Source: Mesostigma viride (lineage: Eukaryota; Streptophyta; Mesostigmatophyceae; Mesostigmatales; Mesostigmataceae). From it: 37,500 nucleotides of DNA. The notes under the pieces are model-generated. The model made no database searches, was not told the origin of the DNA, and worked only from the letters and a program-made list of their open reading frames with translations. The translations under genes were made by a program, and so were the position numbers. Of this stretch, positions 8,673 to 17,135 are shown piece by piece. The stretch covers positions 1 through 37,500 of the forward strand of contig RPFO01000187.1 of assembly GCA_009746045.1 (NCBI GenBank). Direction: 5' to 3'. Positions within the stretch are counted from its first letter, which is position 1. Every line of letters starts with the position of its first letter.

Positions 8673-8918
8673 GTAAGCCAGGTTGCGACCGCCGGCGTTT
8701 CTATAAGTGGTTTTCTTGTGTTAATTTCAGTATGCCATTAGTTCGGTCAAGATGCGACCGCCGGCGTTTCTATAAGGGGTTTTCATGTTCCACCATATTT
8801 TGGTCAAGATGCGACCGCCGGCGTTTCTGTGAGTCGCTTTATTGTTCTCAGTTGAGTTGTGCTTATTTGGGAGGACTGTCGATGTGTCTCTGCGCGTTTT
8901 TGCCATACGGCGATGCAG
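8673..8918 (+). repeat. Intron 5 with three copies of the 21 bp motif
   Basis: The donor GTAAGC lies at 8673 and the acceptor CGATGCAG ends at 8918. Motif copies start at 8682 (GTTGCGAC-CGCC-GGCGTTTCT), 8751 and 8808 (both GATGCGAC-CGCC-GGCGTTTCT). They are embedded in repeated flanks TTCTATAAG-GGTTTTC and GGTCAAGATG. A further acceptor-like TTAATTTCAG ends at 8730. The minus strand reads the copies as RNAGGRILT peptides, which I treat as a shadow. Confidence 0.8.
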
Positions 8919-10768
8919 GTTTCCGAACGAGTCGGCGAGATGATCGGCATTGTCAGGCAGCTCGGGAACGCCATGAACGCGGAGGACACAGCCCAAGCCA
9001 AGGCAACGTGGGGCTCAGCGCTGGGGGATGTGCACCGGGCCTACCAGGCATATGGACCCGTCAAGAGAGGGAAGGGCGTGTCTCTCCCAACTCCTCTGTA
9101 CGGCAAGATCTGGGCGATTGTGAAGCCCTTTTGGCAGAAAGGAGAGCAAGCCAAGGCCGAAGGGGACGGCGCCGGCGACAAGGCAGGGGGGCTGAAGAGA
9201 CCGACAAGTGGGGGCCGGACCAGAAGAACTTCATGCAGCGCTGGCTGTTCTGGTGTGAGGACCCTTTGAAGCCCGTTGTCGACGGCAAGCCGGCGATCGC
9301 ACAGGATATCGCGGCTCGGCAAGACTTCCTTGACGCGCGCCCTAAAGACAAGGCGCACGAACTGTCCATTTTCACCGCGCATCGGGAACTTGCGAGTTTC
9401 CAGTACTTCGACAGCCTGATCCAAGCGCCGATCATGTCCTGTGAGGCCCCTCCCAGCAACCTGATAAAAATAATGGAAGTCGCCAAGAATTTGAAAGAGG
9501 CGGCCGTGCAATTCGCCCACATCAAGTTCCTGGAGAACCCCCCCTGATGGCCGCTTGCAAACAACTAGACGGGACCTTCAACCCCGTATTGGTGAGGGAG
9601 CACGTGTTTGGCGTGAAGCTGAAGGGCACCTTCGCCACGGACCTCGACAAGTTCATCGCCGACTGCCGCCTGACCAGAGACTTTTGGCGGGTGGTCGTCA
9701 CGGCCACGAGGGCGATCATTCTCACGCTGAGGGACCTTCCGCCGGCTAAAAGGAAAGTGGTCGACCAGAAGGACTGGAAGTTCCCGAGAGGGCTGCTCGC
9801 TTCCCACCCCCGTCATTTGTATGACGATTTGGGGGTGAAGACCAAACATCTGCTGGGTGTGCCAAAGGAGGCGGCGGCGGAGGTCGAGAAGGAGGTCGAG
9901 GAGGCGGCGGAGGAGGGGACTACCAAGGCCAAGAAGGGGTGGCGGGACAGGTTGGAAGCCTACAGCGATTGGAAGGGGGTGAGGATGGGATCCGACTGGA
10001 TCGCATACAGGACAATGACATGGAAGGAAAACGAAAAAAGAAAGGATCTGGTGGTGACGAAGGTGGTGGACGAGTTGTGCACGGGGTCTGACAAAATTCC
10101 TCGGTCGCTGAAGGACCAGGCGTTTGCTGTGCTGGACCTGGCAGCTGACAGCAACGAGAAGTGGAGGAACCTGCGCAAGTGGGACCCAGACTGCATTCCG
10201 GAGGAGCGCCACATTCCCAAACCCTCCTCGCATTTGAGCCCGGTCGTGTGGGATGTGGTTGACAAGATGACCAACGCCCTTTTTAGGGGACCCTGCAGAG
10301 TTCTGCTGGTGTTCGGGGAGCCCGCCCATATCCGCCGGTGGAAGCGCCTGGTCCGCCTTATCAAATATTGGCTTGTTGAAGATGGGTGGGAAGACCTCGC
10401 CTACTTTGCCGACGACGATTCTTCGTCTGATGAGGATGATGATTCGGAGAAGGGGGAAGAGGGGGAGGAGGAAGTGGGGGAGGTGGATGAGGATGAGGAT
10501 GAGGAGGAGGATGAGGAGGACGAGGAGGACGAGGAGGACGAGGAGGAGGAGGAGGAGGAGGAGGAGGAGGAGGAGGATATTGCTGAGGGGCACCCGCCCG
10601 GGGTGGGTGGGGGCAGGCGGAGGGGGAGAAAGGGGATGGGGAGGAGGGAGGAGGGGGGAGGGGGAGAGGGACGGGGGAGGAGATGGAAGGGGAGGGAAAA
10701 AGCGCAGTCGGGATGATGGAGGCTCGCGTGATGAGACAATGGGGGGGGATGAAGACAACAGGGGGGAG
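8919..10768 (+). CDS. Long gene, exon 6, with acidic run and frame breaks
   Basis: It starts after CGATGCAG in phase 0 (VSERVGEMIGIVRQLGNAM). The open frame moves by one base at the G6 run 9186-9191 (into AEETDKWGPDQKNFMQRW) and again at the C7 run 9538-9544 (into MAACKQLDGTFNPVL). Long stretches between breaks look like a folded, Trp/Arg/Lys-rich protein (DADCRL-type helices, then WDVVDKMTNALFRGPCRVLL and HIRRWKRLVRLIKYWL). From about 10400 the protein becomes strongly acidic, with a Glu/Asp run to 10578, then a Gly/Arg-rich basic segment in which the frame changes again between 10590 and 10690. A donor-like GTAAGC lies at 10769 in phase 0. The family is not recognised; the acidic and basic tails suggest a nuclear protein. 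Confidence 0.6.
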
Positions 10769-11613
10769 GTAAGCGCCAGCGTGCTGGTGAAGGAGACTCG
10801 AGGCCTGTCGTTGGAAACGCCGGCGGGCGTATCTGTGATGAGGAGGGGGATCGCCAGCGGGAGGGAGGCTCGCGGCCTGTTACTGGAAACGCCGGCGGGC
10901 GTATCTGTGATGAGGAGGGGGATCGCCAGCAGGAAGGAGGCTCGCGGCCTGTTACTGGAAACGCCGGCGGGCGTATCTGTGATGAGGAGGGGGATCGCCA
11001 GCAGGAAGGAGGCTCGCAGCCTGTTACTGGTAACGCCGGCGGGCGTATCTGTGATGAGGATGGGGATCGCCAGCAGGAAGCAGGCTCGCGGCCTGTTACT
11101 GGTAGCGCCGGCGGGCGTTCCCGATTTACGGGAGGCGGTCGTGTCCGACAGATGGGAATGAGGCCTCGTCAGGATTCATGGGGACCCCCGGTTGAGGGGA
11201 CCCCCGCCCTCGCCTCGGTTTCTTTGGGTATGGATGACGATCCCGTACCGTCGTCAGGAAGGACGGTTGTGATGACTTTGCCCCCCCGCCCGACGGGGAT
11301 GGAGCAATGCCCGGACACGATACTGCTGAATGAGGATGACGATCCGGTCCCGTCGGCTGACACGGATTTTGTTGCGAGCACCCCACTGCAGAAGAGGGTA
11401 TTGGAGGCTCGTAACGTGGAGGGTCCGCCGACAGTCTCAGGTGGAGGGCCGGCGTTTGCCGGATTGATGCGCCCGACTGAGGTGGTCGATGTTGAGGCGC
11501 CGCCAGGGACATCGAACGCACCGTTGACCGCATTGACGGATATCTTCGATCGAACAAGGATGCCCTTCCACGCTCCAACGGTACATTCGGCCGGTAAATT
11601 TCATTTTCAATAA
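10769..11613 (+). CDS. Long gene, 3' extension past the 10769 donor
   Basis: If the donor at 10769 is not used, one more one-base shift (G8 at 10741-10748 or G6 at 10761-10766) carries the exon 6 frame into five 24-residue repeats. It then enters a region with repeated acidic-proline motifs (MDDDPVPSS near 11230, EDDDPVPSADTDF near 11335), ending DIFDRTRMPFHAPTVH and a TAA at 11611. The stop overlaps AATAAA (11609-11614), so a transcript may end here. The alternative is splicing from 10769 to 11735. I cannot tell which is the main form. Confidence 0.45.
10774..11140 (+). repeat. 72 bp coding minisatellite carrying the inverted 21 bp motif
   Basis: Five units have the inverted motif (GGAAACGCC-GGCG-GGCGTATC) at 10813, 10885, 10957, 11029 and 11101, an exact 72-base period. 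The flanks are GGGGGATCGCCAGCAGGAAG and GGCTCGCGGCCTGTTACT. Because 72 is divisible by three, two plus-strand frames stay open: one gives GNAGGRICDEEGDRQ plus EGGSRPVT, the other ETPAGVSVMRRGIAS. The first frame continues without a stop into the 11152-11613 coding region and is preferred. Confidence 0.9.
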
Positions 11614-11614
11614 A
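11609..11614 (+). terminator. Poly(A) signal overlapping a stop codon
   Basis: AATAAA contains the TAA stop codon of the upstream frame and is followed by an AT-rich stretch to 11650. Confidence 0.55.
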
Positions 11615-11706
11615 CGAGTTTAATAAGTACCTTAATATATTTCTACATAAGTTTTTTTGCATCAGTCCATGGCTTCATTGATTTCTCACACGACCCTTCC
11701 GTATTC

Positions 11707-12462
11707 ATGTTAATTGGCATGTGCTTACGTGCAGGGAAAGGCGAAGAAGAAACTCCAGTTCGGTTTCCCCGTGGATCCGCGTTTGGGACTGTGTCCGGAG
11801 AGGCCGGCCGTGTTGTTGGCCAGGCCGCGGTCGGCGCACCAGTTGCACAACCGGGGGCGGGAGGGGCCTCCCTCCCACCCAACGCACCCCACGCACCACC
11901 CTTACCGTGCGGTCAGCCAGAAAAAACGTACGAAGAGTTGATGGCAGAGGCGGCGGCTGCGCAGGGGCAGAAGGCAAAACGTCGGGGAGGGGGCAGGCGA
12001 GGGGCGGGGCAGGAGACGGAGGGTGCCGACGAACCTTCACAGCCGCAGAAGGGTGGTGGTCAGGGCAGAGATGGTGGGGGGCTGCCAGTTGCGGAAAAGG
12101 GGGCGGTTTGCACAGCGGTCGACCCAATCAGGGACGTTGAGCCAGACGTCCGGATGCGCTTTATGGATGGCGCGAAACTGGGTCGCGGAGGTTGGACTTC
12201 GAAATGGGTAGAGGACATGTGGCTAAACTGGCAGCACAAGTACCCCAAAAAGGAAGATTTTCTGCTCTTTGGCACCCTCCTGGGCCGCGAGAAGGAGAAG
12301 GTGGTGATCAGATGGTTTGATGAAGGGTACGAACTCGGTCGGAGTGATGAGAGCGAGAGAAGGTTTCGTTTCCCCCTGAAGTTCGCCAGCGAACATGTTA
12401 CTCTCCTGAAGGAAGGCGCCAGCTGGGACAACATTCCTTCACATCGACCTGGCAAGCGATGA
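11707..12462 (+). CDS. Terminal exon or separate gene, hypothetical
   Basis: The open frame has an ATG at 11707. A splice acceptor (TTACGTGCAG) ends at 11734, so the coding part may begin at 11735 as the last exon of the long gene. Entry there in phase 0 would start GKAKKKLQFGF and need one more one-base shift. The protein has a low-complexity Gly/Ala/Pro/Arg start, EKTYEELMAEAAAAQGQKAK, then a well-formed C-terminal domain of about 110 residues: VRMRFMDGAKLGRGGWTSKW, DMWLNWQHKYPKKEDFLLFG, and FPLKFASEHVTLLKEGASW. I do not recognise the domain. AATAAA follows at 12690. Confidence 0.55.
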   Translation: MLIGMCLRAGKGEEETPVRFPRGSAFGTVSGEAGRVVGQAAVGAPVAQPGAGGASLPPNAPHAPPLPCGQPEKTYEELMAEAAAAQGQKAKRRGGGRRGAGQETEGADEPSQPQKGGGQGRDGGGLPVAEKGAVCTAVDPIRDVEPDVRMRFMDGAKLGRGGWTSKWVEDMWLNWQHKYPKKEDFLLFGTLLGREKEKVVIRWFDEGYELGRSDESERRFRFPLKFASEHVTLLKEGASWDNIPSHRPGKR

Positions 12463-13024
12463 TGGGCAAGGACTTTGCACGAAGTCGCGTTTTGCACGTT
12501 TGCCCACCGCAACATTCAGAAATGCAGATGTACATAGTAGTTCGATCAGTGACCGCGACTTCTGGAAGTGGCAGTTTAGTAGAAGGGTTGACGTGTCGAA
12601 TGTATATATGGTGCGGCGCGTCGAAGGGGATCCACGCTGATTGAGCACTTGCATGTGTTCTTTAAACATATTCGGACATGTATGAAATGAATAAATTGTT
12701 TGGACGATTGCAAATTGATTGATTGAAGAATGAGATACCATTATTAATTGAAAAATGTAAAACCTTATTGCGAATTTGTACTTCAAACTTTCACATGCAT
12801 GCCCCAAATTGTGCATTTGTGCAGGTTTAGCTTATGAGAAGTAGCATTTATCTACAAATATTGAGAAATTTAGGGGCACTTGGGGTTGTTGGCCATGTTC
12901 ATTCATGATAAAATGGACTTTTTATGCTGTAAAATCATATTCCACTAGTCCAAAACGCTGCTTTCATGACGTCAAAAGTACCAGCAATGGCCCTAGGTTG
13001 GAGCAGTAGATGTTGGGGACGCCC
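12463..13024. other. 3' untranslated and intergenic sequence
   Basis: The stretch is AT-rich from about 12660, with AATAAA at 12690-12695, probably the 3' end of the preceding gene. No coding region, structural RNA or repeat unit is visible between there and the TCCA array. Confidence 0.6.
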
Positions 13025-13806
13025 TCCATCCATCCATCCATCCATCCATCCATCCATCCATCCATCCATCCATCCATCCATCCATCCATCCATCCATCCA
13101 TCCATCCATCCATCCATCCATCCATCCATCCATCCATCCATCCATCCATCCATCCATCCATCCATCCATCCATCCATCCATCCATCCATCCATCCATCCA
13201 TCCATCCATCCATCCATCCATCCATCCATCCATCCATCCATCCATCCATCCATCCATCCATCCATCCATCCATCCATCCATCCATCCATCCATCCATCCA
13301 TCCATCCATCCATCCATCCATCCATCCATCCATCCATCCATCCATCCATCCATCCATCCATCCATCCATCCATCCATCCATCCATCCATCCATCCATCCA
13401 TCCATCCATCCATCCATCCATCCATCCATCCATCCATCCATCCATCCATCCATCCATCCATCCATCCATCCATCCATCCATCCATCCATCCATCCATCCA
13501 TCCATCCATCCATCCATCCATCCATCCATCCATCCATCCATCCATCCATCCATCCATCCATCCATCCATCCATCCATCCATCCATCCATCCATCCATCCA
13601 TCCATCCATCCATCCATCCATCCATCCATCCATCCATCCATCCATCCATCCATCCATCCATCCATCCATCCATCCATCCATCCATCCATCCATCCATCCA
13701 TCCATCCATCCATCCATCCATCCATCCATCCATCCATCCATCCATCCATCCATCCATCCATCCATCCATCCATCCATCCATCCATCCATCCATCCATCCA
13801 TCCATC
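13025..13806. repeat. Perfect (TCCA)n microsatellite, 782 bases
   Basis: About 195 uninterrupted TCCA units occur with no substitution. All plus frames read as repeats of His-Pro-Ser-Ile and minus frames as Met-Asp-Gly-Trp, so the six-frame open frames here are artefacts. Confidence 0.99.
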
Positions 13807-13824
13807 GGGGTGAATGCTCCGTGA

Positions 13825-13871
13825 CTCCCCAACGGGAGCACGAGTCTAATTAATTAATTAATTAATTAATT
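13825..13871 (+). mobile_element. 3' terminus of a truncated non-LTR element
   Basis: A hairpin CTCCC-CAAC-GGGAG (13825-13838) is followed by ACGAGTC and a (TAAT)n tail at 13847-13871. The hairpin, spacing and tail match the 3' ends of the two elements further right. The body of this copy is absent; the TCCA array abuts it. Confidence 0.65.
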
Positions 13872-14055
13872 CCTTGCTGGGTGGATGGGGGTGGGCGAAG
13901 CCGCGGAACCGAACTAAGCTAATCTAGTCTAGAAAACCCGAACTACCCTACTCAGCAAAATGCCCCTTCCGCTTGGGGGGAGGGGGCTTGCCCACAGGGG
14001 CTGGCGTGTGAGCCTGCATTGAAGCTCACCATGAATAGTTCGAACTATTCATGAA
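13872..14055. other. Sequence between two retroelement relics
   Basis: It runs from the (TAAT)n tail to the endonuclease-domain frame. It has GC-rich and CTAG-rich parts and the palindrome at 14030, and may be the 5' region of the ORF2 relic. Nothing else is supported. Confidence 0.4.
14030..14053. repeat. 24 bp perfect palindrome
   Basis: Two copies of the half-site CATGAATAGTTC in inverted orientation meet at TTCGAA. It sits three bases before the ATG of the endonuclease-domain frame. Confidence 0.8.
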
Positions 14056-15036
14056 ATGAATAGGGTAAGCGCATTAAGATGCGTCTGCTTCAGGATGGCT
14101 CCTTTGCAGCATTCTTCGATGGTACCCAGATTAAAGGTGTTCAGATTAACACCCCCGGAGCAGAGTCTCGTGAGGTGTCTAGCAGGAAAGGTGCTGCCTC
14201 TGGTGGTGCCAGTAGGTAGACAACCTTCCTCGTCGGCTTGCGGCAAACAGGCTTCGGGGACAGCCTCTAAACAGTCCCGTTCCACTACCATGCCTCGACC
14301 TAGCCGTCGGGTGATAGCCATGGTGGTGCTGGTATTTCGGGCTACAACCTCATCTGTCAACTGTCAGATTCGTAAAACCCAACGCGTGCTAGATTACCTA
14401 CGCCTCGGCGTGCAATCAGCCCCACCCGGCCCGAATACCCCGAGCAAGCGGCAGGCTCGCATCCTACGCTTGCAGGACAAAATCATTGCGATGAAAAGCA
14501 CTATTCCCTTTGTTTCCGCCCCCTCCGTTCCATCCTCACCCCCACCTCCCGCTGCATCCACCCCCATCATCCATCGCCGTTCTCCCCTGTTAGGCCAGCA
14601 GGCATCCTTGGCCCTTGCCACCTTCAATGCATGCACATTACTAGCAGAGGACGGCCATAGCTACTGGGTAGAAGAGCTCGTTGCCTTCTGCATAGCCCAT
14701 CGTGTGTCTATTCTAGGCGTGCAAGAGCATTGCCGCTCGGTGCCACTTGGCATGGTGAGCACTGATCGCCTGGGGGGTGGCTGGCGGTTTTACTTCGCTG
14801 GCAGTGGTACGCCATGCAGGCCAAGCTAGGTGGTGTTGGTCTTTTGTGTTCGCCGCTGGCAGTTGCTAGCCTCTGCCAGCACGCTGAAGTTTCTAACCCC
14901 ACGCCTTATGGTAGCACATTTCTCCTCCGTCGAGGGGCGGTCTAAACACCACCTCACGGTGGGGGTGGGCTACGCACCCCATACAGTGTACAGGCATACG
15001 CCATACGCAATACGCAATCGTACGTATACGGGGCCC
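14056..15036 (+). pseudogene. Non-LTR retrotransposon ORF2 fragment, AP-type endonuclease
   Basis: From about 14605 the frame reads LALATFNACTLL and HRVSILGVQEHC, matching the start of the endonuclease/exonuclease/phosphatase domain in LINE ORF2. There Asn (in TFNA) and Glu (in QEH) are the catalytic positions, and the enzyme nicks target DNA for reverse transcription. The frame then breaks at about 14800. The next frame has GGVGLLCSPLAVA (the family GGVGLLLSP segment), and a third has HLTVGVGYAPH (the family YAPH segment). Homology stops at 15036, where the minus-strand element is inserted. No reverse transcriptase is present. The region before 14560 is Ser/Pro-rich and not recognised. Confidence 0.75.
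15028..15036. repeat. Left target-site duplication of the minus-strand element
   Basis: ACGGGGCCC directly abuts the (TAAT)n tail end. The same nine bases recur at 17036-17044. The match extends to 11 bases (ending AT) if two tail bases are counted. Confidence 0.65.
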
Positions 15037-15060
15037 ATTAATTAATTAATTAGGAACATA

Positions 15061-15074
15061 ACTCCGTTGGGAGT
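15061..15074 (-). other. 3' hairpin of the minus element
   Basis: ACTCC-GTTG-GGAGT on the plus strand reads as ACTCC-CAAC-GGAGT in the element RNA. It lies eight bases before the tail, and is probably the structure recognised by the reverse transcriptase (inference). Confidence 0.6.
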
Positions 15075-15446
15075 ATATGTAGCACATAGCCCAGAGAAGG
15101 GGCATATGGCCTATCATACATTCTAAGCTACTTCCTGCAAGGGTGGGAATGTAAAGGACCCTTGCTCTAGGTGCACCAGGGCACTTGCACCACCCAGAGT
15201 TTCAGGCAACACCCAGCTAAGGGGAGCCTGTCATAGGTGGGGAAGATCAGCACAGCTATACAAGAGCTAGGGCATGGCTTCTCAGCAGAGAGTTACTCCC
15301 TGCATGGGCACAACATTACTAAATAAGGCTAAGCATCATCTGGAGTGTGGCACATCATAGGCACACATGTAAATGATTAAATAAAGCGCGGGGCTTAGCT
15401 GGGATAGTGCCTCTAGGAGGCGTACATGTACATGGCCACGGTCTAT

Positions 15447-16873
15447 CTATTCTGCACTACTACTGCTGTATTCCCCTAAGCTGGGGCGTCTGGAGTCGCT
15501 GGGGCCGCGGGGGGGGGGGGGGTCGCCTGCCAGCCTGGGCTTGTGGCCGACGTAGATGGCCGCCCCCTTCCAGTACACCGGCTGCCCCGCCTTGGTCTGC
15601 CGGAGCTGGAGGTAGGTCGGCCATAGCTCCCGTCGCCGTTGCTGCTGCGCCAGGGTCAAGTCGTCATCAAGGGTGAAGAGAGTCTTCTCGAGCCGCTTGC
15701 GGCGTCTGAGAAAAGAAATCTTGTCCGCCGGGGTCTTAAAGGTGAGAAGGAGCGGGGGCGGCCCTGCCTTACCCCGCGCGTGGGGAAGGCGGTGGGCAGC
15801 CAGCTCGATCTCACCGTTAAGGCCCATGCGACCAAGGATTTCTCTCTCAAACGCACGCAAAAGCTTCTCGGAATTCTCACCTTCCTCCATCTTGAAGTTC
15901 TTGACAATGACGTTGAGGCTGCGCTTGGCGAGCTCGGCCTCCTCGCGGAGGTCAAGCGTCTGCCGTTGAAGCTGGGCTGCGACGGCGGAGGTGGTGGAGG
16001 TGGTATGTTGCTTAAGCATGTCCGCCCAGGTGGTGATGGGAGGAGCATCGCCGGCCAGGCCAGCCGGGGCTGGCTTGGCGGCAATGTCCTTCACCGCCTG
16101 GGCGGTGAGGCCTGCGGTGTTCTGCAGAACCTCGATGAGCGATGGCGTTGTCCTTAAGACGCTGGTCGATGTCGCGGAGCTGGGCGGTGATGGCGTCGGA
16201 GGTGGGGGTGGTGGCGGTGGAGGAGGCGAGGAGGCTGGAAGTGGCGGTGGAGATGGTGGGGAGCTCAGCAGCCAGCGGTGCCGCCCATTGCCGCCACATC
16301 TGCGGCTAGGGGTGTCACGTGCTGTGAGATGGTTGCTTGGAGGTGGAGGAGGAAGGTGGATTCGGTCAAGGGGGAGGGGGTCCAGAGGTCCGTGACAGAG
16401 CGGTCAAGGATGGAAAAGAGGGCGCCGAGCTGAAGACGGGGGCGAGACCAGCTGGCCAGGTTCTCAGCATGTTGTCGCATTGTGAACCGGCCGTCAGGTC
16501 CAGTGCGGAAGCGGCAAAGGCGTTGAAGGCGTTGGCACATGTCGAGAAGGGAGGCGTATGACCCATAAAACACGAACTCCAGTATCTTGAGGGGTGGCAT
16601 GTCGAAATAGCTGGGTCTGGCATCGTTGAAGGTGGAAAATAACCCGTCAACGTCAAAATCGCGCTCAGACCAGCTCGGTTCGGTTGGGCGGCTGCGTTTT
16701 GGCTCAGGCGAGGCTGAAGGCGAGGCAGGAAGCCCGGGAGGGTGCTGGACAACCACCAGTGCGCGACTAGTGGCAGCACTGCCTTCCGGCCCTGATGGCG
16801 AAGCTGCAGACGTATTTTCATTGCCGAGCACAGCCGCCAGGCTGCGTTGCGTCGAGGCGCGTTTATTCGCCAT
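15447..16873 (-). pseudogene. LINE ORF1-like RNA-binding protein, minus copy
   Basis: The start is ATG at 16873 (MANKRASTQRSLAAVLGNEN). A Ser/Pro-rich basic N-terminus (PEPKRSR) is followed by a variable region, then HVTPLAADVAA and a coiled-coil-like TAQLRDIDQRLKDNAIA. The C-terminal part is an RRM-like start (AKRSLNVIVKNFKMEEGE) and a CTD-like end (LLTFKTPADKISFLRRRKRL ... VYWKGAAIYVGHK). This is the domain order of L1-type ORF1p, an RNA chaperone that coats element RNA. Compared with the plus copy, extra bases near 16283 and 16133 break the frame twice. A long C run near 15508-15521 changes the C-terminus. Confidence 0.7.
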
Positions 16874-17035
16874 ATAGTGCGTTATAGCTTTGGAAAATTA
16901 TATCAGCATGTGCGTCTAAGAAAAACGAAGCGATTGTGATATTCACAGCTGAATTTGGGGCTCAAACGTGAAAGTTATGAGCTCCGACAGCCATGGCTAC
17001 CTCGTGGCTCGTGGCTCGTGTTATTCAGAGAGTGG

Positions 17036-17044
17036 ACGGGGCCC
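17036..17044. repeat. Right target-site duplication of the minus-strand element
   Basis: ACGGGGCCC matches 15028-15036 and marks the 5' end of the minus element at 17035. Confidence 0.6.
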
Positions 17045-17135
17045 ATGGGTATTGGGTATAACACGATACGAGCGGCACTGACTTTCTACGACGCACATGC
17101 TGATATAATTTTCCGACGCTATTACGCAATATACG

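Larger units (their letters stand above)
15037..17035 (-). mobile_element. ORF1-only non-LTR element (half-LINE), minus copy
   Basis: Reading leftward: a 5' untranslated region (17035-16874), ORF1 (16873-15447), a 3' untranslated region of about 390 bases, the hairpin CTCC-CAAC-GGAG (15062-15073) and a (TAAT)n tail at 15037-15052. There is no ORF2, so it cannot encode its own endonuclease or reverse transcriptase and would have depended on another element. The organisation is like mammalian HAL1, a LINE that kept only ORF1. Flanking 9 bp duplications support insertion by target-primed reverse transcription into the endonuclease-domain relic. Confidence 0.7.

Noticed and set aside
10373-11161. 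The ETPAGVSVMRRG frame as the true product of the 72 bp repeats
   Set aside because: The neighbouring frame (GNAGGRICDEEG) runs without a stop into clearly protein-like sequence to 11613, whereas this one stops at 11159-11161. It remains possible if the frame correction is wrong.
12935-13853. Several open frames of 270-295 codons in both strands (HPSI and MDGW repeats)
   Set aside because: They are the TCCA microsatellite in all phases, with no coding flanks.
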